From Turritopsis dohrnii (taxonomy: Eukaryota; Cnidaria; Hydrozoa; Anthoathecata; Oceaniidae), in assembly GCA_027922465.2 (NCBI GenBank), contig BQMF02000001.1, positions 1,488,001 to 1,552,000 on the forward strand: a stretch of DNA of 64,000 nt, in the 5' to 3' direction. The translations under genes were made by a program, and so were the position numbers. Numbering within the stretch: the stretch's first letter is position 1; each line of letters opens with the position of its first letter. The notes below the pieces were generated by a model. That model saw only the letters and a program-made list of their open reading frames with translations, was not told the origin of the DNA and made no database searches. Shown here piece by piece: positions 37,801-53,159 of the stretch.

Positions 37801-38035
37801 TTGTCATTTTCGCTATTACGATCAATGATATTATGCATTCGCCGATTGAGATCATTGCAGACCAACTACGTTGCTAACAAAATCGACGATATGGAACTAG
37901 CAGAACTTGCAAAGATCGCTTAATTGAACATACTTGATATTGTGATATTGATATTGGTATTGCTTGATATTGTGACATAGTCGATAGCTACTTGTAAGAT
38001 AAAGTAATGAGATAGAATATCTCTGTAATAAAGTA
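34849..38035 (+). mobile_element. Nearly intact REL-type LINE (R2/NeSL/Hero-like group)
   Basis: The first ATG in frame is 34877. The frame encodes an N-terminal C2HC zinc finger (FVCLQCHRRFKTLRGLMQHQ), then the RT with LSVDAANAFNNLNRNALL, EGTTQGDPLAM and AYADDLTG, then a CxC/H/C knuckle (CACGKKFDVQHALSC) and a restriction-like nuclease core, ARLDISAVGFW...AFCDVRVF. The coding region runs to 37923. Only two lesions are visible: one extra base in the A-rich stretch around 36262-36270, just before the EGTTQGDPLAM motif, and an in-frame TGA at 37567-37569, after which the same frame continues. The family is shared with 8215-9058. The exact clade is not settled. Confidence 0.85.
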
Positions 38036-38114
38036 TCTACCATTTTGCGTGACTTACAAACAAACAAACGCACAAACAAACAAACAAACAGAGAATCGGC
38101 TATTAATATATAGA
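38036..38114 (-). mobile_element. Helitron 5' end remnant
   Basis: It matches the TC end of H1/H2: the tail ACCATTTTGCGTGACTTAC, a (CAAA)n tract and GAGAATCGGCTATTAATATATAGA. The REL-type LINE therefore sits inside, or next to, a last Helitron-like unit whose CTAG end is missing. Confidence 0.6.
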
Positions 38115-41107
38115 TATTATACTATGTTATTTAGGAAGATCGTATACTAAAATTGCTTAGACATTTCTCATATTATTTATGTGTTGTTTTAGTGAAGGGA
38201 ACGACAAGGATTTTGAAGCACATCTTGAAATCTGAAGCTGTGCTAACCATGTATGTTATCTTCGTATATAATGATGTTTTAGCTCTAAATCTTGACTATT
38301 TTTTATTTTTAATCAAAGCTTGAAATGCTTGGAATGATTTCTAGTGGATTTTTCACTTTAATTTTTTTTCGAAAAAGTTTGTTTTTTTTCTTTTGGCTCT
38401 TACATAATTTCTTTAATAAATCTAGTGTTAATTATAAAATACGTATCCATGGTTGCAGTTCACACATTTCTTTTGTTTGTAGCAATACTTTCTGACATTA
38501 CTTGTTAAGCCTCATTTACACTTTTTAAAAGATATATTAGCATTAGTGTGATTTATGCCTAAAAGATAGCAAAAATTAACAAAAAAGTTTTATGCAAATT
38601 TTCAAGTAGATCTACTTGGTTTGCATATTCCTTTTTAGTGTAGCCACCGCTACACTATGCCACAAAATTACACTACTCATTAAACAATTCATTGTATTGT
38701 GAAACTTAAATATTTACACTTAAATATGTGATTCTCAGCACGCGCTTTCTTCACTGCATGCAGCAGACACTTTGATCTCGATTTGTATTTCATATATTGT
38801 GTATCTTGTCACACATAAAAGACTGGCTTTGTCGAAATATTTAGAGTATGTCACTTATCAGGCCCTAAACCAATCAAAAACATATTTACAGAATTCCTTA
38901 AATTACAAAATGTTTGGGTGGAAGTTTTCGTTTTGAATGTATAGCTTGCTGTGTGTACAAGTTGGAAAGTTTGAGCGCGGGGGCATTTTTAGCTAAAGCT
39001 ACATGCTAGTATACAAAGGAATGGAAAAAGGTTATAAGTCCTTCTGTTTTTCATGCAGCTGCTGCAGAGCACAACGATTTTGAACGTGGTTAAAACAGAT
39101 TTGAATTTATTTGAACATACTTTTATTTAAAATGCCATAATTTCGAATATATGGACAAAACCAAACCAGCCTTATGTATTTTAAATTTTTTCGCAATGAC
39201 ACAAAAATAAATGGCGCAACAAAATTGCTTCACAAAGAAATGATCTTCTTTGTAAGTTTTCAAGTTTAAATGCATAACAAGAGATCATCCACGCTTAGCC
39301 TTGTAATCTGGTACTTACACATGTAGTAAAGTTAAGACTGTTACAGTACTGTAGTTCGCATGAGTGGTGGTGATGTGATGTGAACAGAATATCGAAATCC
39401 AGGTCAGACTTATTCGGAAAGAATTTGTTTTTATGTCCTACATTTTGTAAACGAGATTGGAGAAAACACGTGTTCAGTTGAGCACTGTTCATTTTTGCGA
39501 CGATCGAAATGGCTCCGTTTTCTTCTGTAACAATCCATAAATAAGTTTTTTATTTCGAACAAGTACATCTATCATGTTGAAATGTATATAACCTGTTATT
39601 TTGCAAGAAGTTGAAATAACTTAAGTGTGGTTGAAACCTATTTTAACGATTGGAAAAATTCTTAGATTGTTCCCTACAATTTGAATACCGACCATAGAAT
39701 TTGGGATGTTGGTTCGGCTCTATTTTGCGCTTGTTGCATTCGTCAGGTTCAATTCGTCAGGTTAGCGAACGAAAACATAACCGAAAATGATATCCAGGGT
39801 TACGCCAAAAAGTATATTTTTAGTATGTTTTTTAATCATATATTTTTAATTATGCGTATACTTTATTTCAACTCACAGTATCCATAAGAAATAGGTCTAA
39901 ACTTATTCGTCTAAAGTTCCGCGTAAAACTTTATTAACCTTAATCTCCTAGACCTAAGTTACAACGATTTTATATTTTATAGGAATAAGGTCTATTTTTA
40001 AGTGAATCAGTCGTAAAATACCCAAGACACTTATAATGAATTTTTGATAGTTTTAAAATTAGCCTGCGCACATCCTTTGCAATTTATATATTTCACTAAG
40101 GGAATTTTGAATACTCTAAGGGACGGACTAAAATGTCATTTCGGGCCAGAGCAGGAGGAATAGTAGGAGGAGTAGGAATCCACAGGTGTTTTAATAACGC
40201 ATTCGTTTTCGCTACTACCGTAATAAACCATGACAATCGATTAAAAAATGCACCAAATCAACATTGATGATAAACGCATTCTTGTACAGCAAAAGCTATG
40301 AAGGCTGACTACATCCCTCAGAAATAAAATAATAATGAAAAAATCATTTACTTGTGATTCCATTTTGCCATCATGTTGCAAGATTGCTGCGATTGGTTGA
40401 AGCGATTTTCGGACGCGCTTGGAGTGGCTGTTGCCAAGTAATGAATTTACTCGTAAAATATCATCAAAATATTTATTTGTTAACATGGACTTGCGTGAAA
40501 TTATAGAAATACGTATTTCTATGATGAAATAAGAAATTTTATACAAATGGTTAGAGCAAACATTCGTGATAAAAGAAGGACCACTCGTATCATCTGCATT
40601 CAGTGGAAAACTTGCAGACAAAAATGCAGACCGATCCCCTGAGTTCAGTTTAAACATTGTACTAATGGTCTAGTCAACAGTACCACCTCGTTTTCATGTT
40701 ATCGTTATTTTACCCCCGCAGCAGCATATAAATCGAGCAATCTGTTGAAATCCTTCAAACCGTATGATTTTTAATTCGTGTTTTACACCAGCATTACAAA
40801 TTTTGTTGATAAATATTTTGTAGAAAACTAGAAAGCTTAAAGCTTTTGTTGACAAATGAGAAACAATAACTTCATTCGTATAGATATTTTAACAAATTTG
40901 AAGTATTCTGATTACCACTTCTCTGCGCGTCATTTTTAATTTACAAGAATATCTGCTATACTTAGGAAGTTCTTTTTATTCATCCATCGAAGTATTTTTA
41001 ATGATTTTTCGTATTGAATCATGGTTACATGTATTAAGGAGATAACTGAAATATGGGAAAGGCCGATTGGAAAACGAGTAATTAGCTGTTCTCTACTGAA
41101 CACATAC
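38115..41107. other. Gene-poor stretch
   Basis: No recognised gene. A minus-strand frame at 40657-40241 starts with a good ATG context and includes a possible donor (GTAAAT) after 'GKMESQ', so it could be a first exon, but no family is recognised. A small hairpin AGTGTAGC/GCTACACT lies around 38637-38656. Confidence 0.3.
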
Positions 41108-41109
41108 TA

Positions 41110-41488
41110 CAGTCCAACCTCTATAATTCGAACTCCCGTAATGCGAACGTCTCTCTCTAATTCGTACGAATTTCAACGTCCCTTCACCTATCATTTCAAC
41201 GTCCCTTCACCTATCATTTCAACGTCCCTTCACCTATCATTTCAACGTCCCTTCACCTATCATTTCAACGCCCCTTCACCTATCATTTCAACGCCCCTTC
41301 ACCTATCATTTCAACGTCCCTTCACCTATCATTTCAACGTCCCTTCACCTATCATTTCAACGTCCCTTCACCTATCATTTCAACGTCCCTTCACCTATCA
41401 TTTCTTCGTAAATGAATCTCCCTAATTCGAACTTCCCATAAAACGTATTTTCGGTCCCTTGGGTGTTCGAATTAGAGAAAGTTAACAG
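41110..41488. mobile_element. pogo/Tigger-like MITE with internal minisatellite
   Basis: The ends CAGTCCAACCTCTATAATTC and (right, reversed) CTGTTAACTTTCTCTAATTC are flanked by TA (41108-41109 and 41489-41490), the target and terminal style of pogo-type elements. About 41170-41404 is filled by a 23-bp repeat (TTTCAACGTCCCTTCACCTATCA, given as TTTCAACGTCCC + TTCACCTATCA), about ten copies with a C/T variant. The apparent ORF through it is an artefact. Confidence 0.75.
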
Positions 41489-41490
41489 TA

Positions 41491-41733
41491 AATCTACCAT
41501 AATTCAATGCGGCAGATTCATTAAAAATTCCTCAACAGAATAATAAAGAGAGTTTGATGAACGAAACAGATATTCTCGAAGCTTTCAAAGTAACAGTGCT
41601 TGGAGTAATATCAAAGCGATTAATTACAAAAATTGCTTTGTGGTAGTTCTAATTTATCTTCGGGAGATAACTGAATCATGGGAATTTCATCATTTCTGCC
41701 GTTATTTAAATTTCCATTGTCATTTCTTATAGA
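41491..41733. other. Upstream region of a candidate small gene
   Basis: Nothing is recognised except a possible splice acceptor, TTTCTTATAG, ending at 41732, directly before the ATG context. Confidence 0.3.
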
Positions 41734-42084
41734 ATGTTGCGTTCGCTTGCCGTCTACTTTATCATTATTCTGACGTACGACAGTGGTGAGACGTCATACC
41801 TGACTAAAGTATGCAGACGACACGAAGATGACGGAAAAATCATAGCACTGAATACCTGTTCTGTCCTGTTTTGTCATCATAATAGGCTGATTCCTTTACT
41901 TCGTGATGTGCGAGCGACACAGTGCTTCGCTGAACCAGTTTTTCATTCGAATACAGAGATCTGTGTCATTGATGGAATCAAATTTAGGGCGGGAACGGTT
42001 GCTCGATTCGATAAAAGAACGCCAGCCATTGACGTTTGTGTCGGCGACAACCAGTATCGGCGAATAATTGGAAGAAACAATTGA
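41734..42084 (+). CDS. Candidate small secreted Cys-rich protein
   Basis: A 116-aa frame begins at an ATG with a hydrophobic N-terminus (LRSLAVYFIIILTYDSG) that looks like a signal peptide. The mature part carries six or so spaced cysteines (KVCRR, NTCSVLFCH, TQCFAE, EICVIDG, DVCVGDN). The two halves (C...G...C, then C-x-DG-x-x-x-x-x-G...C) loosely resemble single von Willebrand C-type modules. A splice acceptor TTATAG stands just upstream, so a 5' UTR exon is possible. No homologue is recognised; it could be the last exon of a larger gene or a chance ORF. Confidence 0.4.
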   Translation: MLRSLAVYFIIILTYDSGETSYLTKVCRRHEDDGKIIALNTCSVLFCHHNRLIPLLRDVRATQCFAEPVFHSNTEICVIDGIKFRAGTVARFDKRTPAIDVCVGDNQYRRIIGRNN

Positions 42085-42610
42085 TTTGTTTGTTTATAAC
42101 TTGTAGCAATGAAAACAAACATCTTCAAATATCTTTCATCGTATTCCGTCGTTTTAGGAGAATAGAAAACTCTACTAATTTCATTCCGAAACAAGGACCA
42201 GGTTGGCCCCCCAAAAAAGTCATTGAAATTATTAGTATATTTCTATAGAAATGCACTCGATCGCAGAGATTTTCAACAAATTGCACTCGCTCGCAGAGAT
42301 TTTCAACAAATTGGAGGAAACCTTCTCCGAAATAACATGAGTACCAACGGCTTTTAAATAAATCTGTGCAGTTTTTTTTTGCGAAAATAACAATCTTATG
42401 TTGAAGCAATCACTTTATACGTCATAAAAAGTTTTTTTCAGTAATACGTCTTACAACAAGTGCAAACAATCTTTCGGTAACCGTGTGTTTGACAAAACTA
42501 TAAAAAAGGTATACGGAACGTAATTGTTCACGACCACAAACCATGTGGTCAGGACGCGAAGTTTGTGGGATTCCAAATTCATCCCCAATGTTGCAAACAG
42601 CTTGAGCACA
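42085..42610. other. Downstream of RUVBL2
   Basis: It includes a short direct repeat around 42248-42312 (CACTCGATCGCAGAGATTTT / CACTCGCTCGCAGAGATTTT) and the 3' UTR of RUVBL2. No gene is recognised. Confidence 0.4.
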
Positions 42611-47146
<4,536 letters not shown>

Positions 47147-48578
47147 GTTTTATGAGGATTCTAGTTATATCTAAGCTGGAAATGGTTGATGAACAAACAG
47201 AGATCAGTTGCATGACCAAATATAGAACATGTTTTAAAGCGAAAACTAAGCTGATCATAGAAAGAGAACATTAAATTTCAAATGATATTAGAAGATTTGA
47301 TGACAAATAAATTTCAATTGAGGGGTTATTTCCAAACAAAGTCCCTATTAGGTATCAGCATTTTGCAATAACTAAAGATAATTTGCAAATGTTTATTTAA
47401 CTTGATGAGGTATTACGTTAACATCAGGTATTAATTTGAGCAATAAGTATTTAATGTTATACAGAGAGAGTTCAGACATTTTGGCTGTCATTTTTAATAC
47501 TTGAAAACTTAACCTACTAATATTAATATTAAAAACTTTTTAATCAGCTTTTTGAGATACATATGTACCTGACACAACATGCTTAATTAGATTGAAACAA
47601 CACCACCACCACAAAATATAACGTTTATCACGGAATGTTGTTAACAAATAACACCACCAAGAGACCCTTTGAGAAACGCCTAAGGCCTTTACTTAGTTGT
47701 ACATTTGCATTATGAGACCAGCCTCAGTTCGCAGATGATTTTCAGGCATTCAAAACGTTCAGCCTCAGTTAAGAAACTTTCTGGGATACCAGCCTCTGTT
47801 AACTAGGATCTATGTGTTAAGACTTATTTTGTGTATTATTTTAGATAAAATTGAGTTGTAAAAGTGACTATAGTTTTGATAAACTGTGATCAGAAAGAAT
47901 CATATGTGAAAATTGTTTCTGCAAACCATTCCACTGATTGGAAGAGAGTTCCATAAAGAGACCAAAACTGGCGGTGATGTTGCGACGTTTTAATAAGTCC
48001 CTATTGAGTGGTTAGTGTTATCGAAGTTAAGAGTATCAAGAGTATCTACAGGATGATTGCCATTAAGATGTTGATGTACATAAAGAACTTTCGACTTTAA
48101 CTTGGTCAAAAAATTTCAAGATATGAAACTAAAAAATAAGGGAGTGGCTGAAGCTCTTGGACCTTTGAAAGGCAGTGCTTTGAAGTGTGAGAATCCATGG
48201 GTCAACACGGTCATGAATAATTAATGAGCTGAGACGCTGAAACTTGACTTTTTGGTGTAGAAGAAACACCTGCTTAAAAGAAAAATTTTTCAAGAATCTT
48301 TACGTGTAAACCCCCCTTTTACAGAATTATCACAGAGGCTTAAACTAAAAAAGGCATGATAAACATCAACTAAAGTTTGAGTTGGAACATACTAGCAAAG
48401 TTTGGAGAGAGAGCCCCATTGGCCCTGCACAATTTCGGTGCTATTGATGTAATATTGGTTTCCAATTAAGGTTGTTCATCAAGATAGACACCAACAAGGT
48501 ATTTAACACTTTCAGTAGAAGTCAAAATTTTGCCTTCTAATTTCAGTCAGGGTAAGCAATCAAGGTGTTTCTATGGAG
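47147..48578. other. Upstream region of RUVBL2, no gene recognised
   Basis: It holds the RUVBL2 promoter side. A few loose repeats of 'cCAGCCTC(a/t)GTTa' are seen around 47720-47810. No coding family is recognised. Confidence 0.35.
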
Positions 48579-50234
48579 ATGATCAGTTTCAAAAATAGTG
48601 TGACATAAAAAAAAAGTCAAAAATAGCACTTTTGACTTTGAATGTGCCTAATTTAGACTTACTTTATTGTATCCTTCTGAAAGTTTGCACGAGCTTAGTA
48701 TTACACTAGACAAATCACCTAGTAAGTTCAAAAACCTGTATTTGTGACATTTTTAGACTTACTTTATAAATAATGAGGGTAACTGAAAAGTAAGTCTATT
48801 TTGGTCACATCACAGTTTTTGGGGATGAAAATCATCAAATAATAATTTTCAATGATCCTCTCAACAGGAAAAATGACGAGGTGACCAAATTTCAAAGCGC
48901 TTAAGTGACATTTTTAGACTTACTTTTTAGCTAATTTAACTTAACTGTGTTATGTTAGTAGTCAAAAGATTGAGAATTAAACAACTTAGAATATTAGTTT
49001 CAGCACAGTGATGATGCCTAAAGTCAATTGGATACGTATTCAAAGTAATTTTTCCTCAAGTGACCTTTTTAGACTTACTTTAACGAATAAATTTTAACAA
49101 AACCAAGTACTAATAAATAATTTAAATATATATATAAACTTTCTTCTGTTAAACTCTAAGGATAAAGAAATATCTCATGGAAAATTTGATATAGATTGAT
49201 AAGAAACTAAGCGTGACTTTTTTAGACTTACTTTATCGACCAATAATACATCACAAAGCGAGTTGGACAAAGGTGCTAAAGATGATATGATGTTCTTCTA
49301 TTACAGCTTTGCAATGTATTCACAACTAAATAGCAATGGAATGTCTTCATTGCTAATCATCAGAGTAAGTCTAAAATTGTCACCTCATTCAAACTTTATC
49401 TTTACCTAAAATTTCTTTTGATGTTAACTTGATATATCTGAAGATGACATATAAGGAAATCTTTTAGAATAGATAAGAGCTTCAGCTTTAAGTTCTAATC
49501 AGATATGAGTAAGTCTAAAGATGTCACCCATAGATTAGAAAAGTAAGTCTAATTTTGTCACGTTACCAGTTCATTAAGTCCATTTTTAAAAGTTTTCTGT
49601 ATAGAATATGTAACCCTAAATCACCAAGAAGTCTGAATTTATGGCTAATTACGATTTATAAAGAAGTGTTGTCCAGAAAGAATAAATTTTTGACAAAGTG
49701 TCTTTTGAAAATCTCAAAGTAAGTCTAAAAAAGTCACCTTAAAGTATTTGAAACCCATCTGAAATAGAAGTTAATATGATTTACACGAATAATTCATATT
49801 GTTATTTTGGATTAAAAATATTACTTATTAATTTCTACTAATTACAATTCAGTAAGTCTAAAAAAGTCACCATATTAATCTTAAAGTAAGTCTAATTTTG
49901 TCACAGAGTCAAAGTATAGCCTTTTCTGGACATATTTCCAAAATTTGACAGTCTTAGCATTAGCCAATATTCACTGATGGTTGTTTGAATATTACAAGTA
50001 AAGTAAGTCTAATCTTAAAGTAAGTCTAAAAAAGTCACCTAACATCTATGGAGATAACTATTGCAAAAGTAAGTCTATTTTTATGGTTCCTTTGGAACTT
50101 TGTTCATCAAAGGTAAACCAACAGCTCAAAGCGAAAAAAAACAAAGTAAGTCTAAATTTGTCACTTGTACAGCTGTCCAAAGTTCAAACATAGAAAATGT
50201 CACAAAACCCCCTTTCATTTTTGAAACTGATCAG
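48579..50234. repeat. Cluster of sixteen 22-bp motifs between short inverted ends
   Basis: The consensus is AAAGTAAGTCTAA, four variable bases (mostly A/T), then GTCAC. Reverse orientation: 48644, 48744, 48905, 49060, 49213. Forward orientation: 48787, 49362, 49506, 49540, 49716, 49850, 49883, 50000 (truncated), 50017, 50066 (lacks GTCAC) and 50143. Spacers are unrelated to one another, 0-155 bp. TGATCAGTTTCAAAAAT at about 48579 and its near-complement ATTTTTGAAACTGATCA at about 50218 bracket the cluster. No ORF of note lies inside. Best guess: subterminal transposase-binding repeats of a non-autonomous DNA transposon. Confidence 0.75.
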
Positions 50235-50678
50235 ATATAAATATAACAAATTCAGTTTTGCCAGCATTTAAGGATATCTTGTTGGCATTGAGCTTACTAA
50301 CAACTCTAAAGCCACATACTGTTTTGGAAAGTTAGCAAGCAGATGCGTTAAATTCCAGAGTTTCCAATTGAGAAATGCAAATCCTTGATATAAAGCAAGA
50401 GTAATAAAGGACGGAACCTTGAGGAACTCTGTGCTTAATGTACATCAGTCTAGATTTGTGATTACTTTACGGGGATAAAGTTTCGCAGACTATGGATTTA
50501 CTTTCACGAATGAGTGACTAAATCTATTTCGTGTAAAATAATCTTTCACATTCAACTGGAAAACTGAATTTCGTGTAGGATAAACTTTTGAGATTTGTTC
50601 TCTAAATATTTTGAAATTTTGATAAAAAAAGACAGATTTATTGATTTAGACTGATACCACAATTATCCTTATTTAGTA
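50235..50678. other. Unassigned
   Basis: AT-rich; no gene, repeat or RNA was recognised. Confidence 0.3.
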
Positions 50679-50735
50679 CCATAAAGCGGGGTGACTTGAA
50701 AGCGTTTCTCATGAAATAATGAATGAAACTCATTT
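50679..50735 (+). mobile_element. Fragment of the GGGGTGACTTGAAAC transposon family
   Basis: It begins CCATAAAGCGGGGTGACTTG and continues TTTCTCATGAAATAATGAAT, matching parts of the left end of the element at 51113; the right limit is unclear. The following stretch, 50750-51110, has short open frames on both strands (for example DISIEMVKEIYPKLREARER at about 51040) but no recognised gene. Confidence 0.55.
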
Positions 50736-51112
50736 TACTAAGTACCATAAGTGAATACTAACCAGAATTCTGAACAAACCAGTACTGCAATTATATCCTC
50801 CGTTCAAGGGTATGGGCACACCATACTTATTATGAAATTGGCAATAGACGGGACTGCGTGTTGTCACTTTTACAATTTCATACTTAACCTCGATACCAGG
50901 GCTTCTTCTTGTTTTTCGATACACGGATGCCGTTTCATACTCCATATACATGTCATATGCAATGGCGCAATAAATTCGTGTAATCCTGATGAAATGATGA
51001 AGCGCTTGTGTGGAAAAAACAAAGACGATGGATCAATTAAGTGACATCTCTATCGAAATGGTAAAGGAAATATATCCTAAACTAAGAGAAGCACGAGAAA
51101 GAAAGTTGGATA

Positions 51113-52623
51113 CCGTAAAGCGGGGTGACTTGAAACACCCGGGGTGACTTGAAACAGCGTCGAAAAAACGTTATTTCTCATGAAATAATGAATGAAACTC
51201 CGAATTTTTTTCAGATTCCGTTCGAAGACTATCTAGCGCAACATTCGATAGAAAAAGTTTTTCAATCAAGGAAGTTCTTCGGAAGCTGAAGATGAAAAAA
51301 GCGCCGAAAATCAGTGCTGCTGTAAAATAGCTCGTCACGGCGATACAGCATATCGCCAAATATAATTTTTTTTATATTTGTAAAATAGAAAGGTCAAAGG
51401 GCGTAATTCCAAAATTTTATTGAAAAATGTTTAAAATTGAAAGAGATATATCCCATTAAAATGATTCGTTTTTTTTCACTCGATACACTTCGTCTATTCG
51501 ATTATTGCATAAATATTCTTATCATTTGTCATGATTATACATCAATCTAATCATTGATGTGTGATAAGGTTCAGCTGATGGAGCGTCAATAATGGTATGC
51601 GTCATTAGGTAATTATCATAACTTGAATTATCAGAAAGGTTTAATAACCATACTTTCAAATTTTGTTAGATGAACGTATTCTAATTCATAAATGAACCCC
51701 CGATGGAATCGTTTTACAAAATAGCATAACTGCATACTACAAAAGTGTTACAATGTTTGTTAGAAGGTTGTCCCCCCTGTTAAAAAGTATGGGCACATCA
51801 TACTGTTTTAGAAGTTCCAATAAACGTAATTTTCTATCCACGGAACTGCTGGTGCTGATGGATGAAGAGGCGGGGGGTTGTGAGTGAAGCATAAATAGCC
51901 TCCCCTAGAAATGAAGCTAAATGTCCTCATTGGTATAAATACACTCACACAACCATGAAAATAGTAATATAGAATTGCAAACTGAAAACCATGTCTGCCG
52001 TCTGGAAATCGAGAATTCCTTCGGTTCAACAGAGCATTAAGCTTTAATGGTCAGTTAACACAATTTAACAAAACAACATTTACAAGTAATTTGGAAGGCC
52101 GTGTTAAGTAGCGGTAAATTGAAATTCATCTTGCATGCTTACGATATTGTTTCTGAAACAATTACGCTATCTTAAGAGAAATGCTTAATGATTTTAATGA
52201 ATTCAATAATTTTATTTATAAAATCTTTTATCATTCTGAAATTTTGAATTATCAAAAGTTACTAACACTCTCCATCACTTAACAAACGTGAGCTGGTGCT
52301 AACAAATTATTTTAATTTATGTTTTATACGAAAGTAATCGTAGATCACACGTTTTTTGTTTTGGCGCTCTATAAAAGCACATTTTTGTGGAAACAGCACT
52401 GTTTCAAGTCACCCCCGCACGATAAATTTCAGTAGGTGTACTTTGTGAAGCAATAACTTGAGATGGCATGCATCAATTAGTTTGAACACTTCGTTATCTG
52501 AAAGACAAAAGATGAATGGACTTTTTTTCAAAATTTCATAGTAATTACTTTCTTAGAATAAAAGTTATGAGCAAATCTTTTCAAAAAACGGCGAATTTTG
52601 TTTCAAGTCACCCCGTTTTACGG
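51113..52623. mobile_element. 1511-bp TA-flanked DNA transposon, no transposase
   Basis: The ends CCGTAAAGCGGGGTGACTTG and (reverse complement of right end) CCGTAAAACGGGGTGACTTG differ at one base and continue AAAC. TA flanks lie at 51111-51112 and 52624-52625. The left end has the GGGGTGACTTGAAAC motif twice in tandem, and an extra inverted copy lies at about 52403. No transposase-sized ORF is present. Confidence 0.8.
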
Positions 52624-52706
52624 TACTCTGAAACAGGAATTTTATTATATATTAATTTACACGTTTTAAGTAAGTACAGTCGTGTAAACAAGCTATATAT
52701 AAATTC

Positions 52707-53157
52707 AAATTCATCTTGCATGCCTTCGATATTGTTTCTGAAACAATTACGTTATCACACGCTTAATGAAACTTAAAGAAACTTATTTTTTACAAATGTT
52801 TTACCATTCTGAAATTTTGAGTTTGGCATCAACAACTTATTTTGATGTTTTATATGCAAGTAATCGTCGTAGATCATACGTTTTCTGTTTTGGGCGCTCT
52901 ATACAACAACATTTTTGTGCAAACAAACAGCACCGTTTCAAGTCACCCCCGCACGATAAATTTCAGTAGGTGTACTTTGTGAAGCAATAACTTGAGATGG
53001 TATGCATCAATTAGTTTGAACACTTTGTTATCTGAAAGACAAAAGATGAATGGACCTTTTTTTCAAAATTTCATTTAATTACTTTCTTAGATTAAAAGTT
53101 ATGAGCAAATCTTTTCAAAAAACAGCGAATTTTGTTTTAAGTCACCCCATTTTACGG
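52707..53157. mobile_element. Second right half of the same transposon family
   Basis: It repeats 52124-52623 with modest divergence, including the internal CAAGTCACCCCCGCACG box at 52940 and the right end ...CACCCCATTTTACGG followed by TA. The left half is missing, so it is either a truncated neighbour or a duplicated half-element. Confidence 0.7.
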
Positions 53158-53159
53158 TA

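Noticed and set aside
41021..41425. 134-aa ORF with repeated FQRPFTYHF
   Set aside because: It is translation of the 23-bp minisatellite in the MITE.
48579..50234. CRISPR array (short repeats with unique spacers)
   Set aside because: Repeats occur in both orientations, spacers vary from 0 to about 155 bp, and the DNA is animal.
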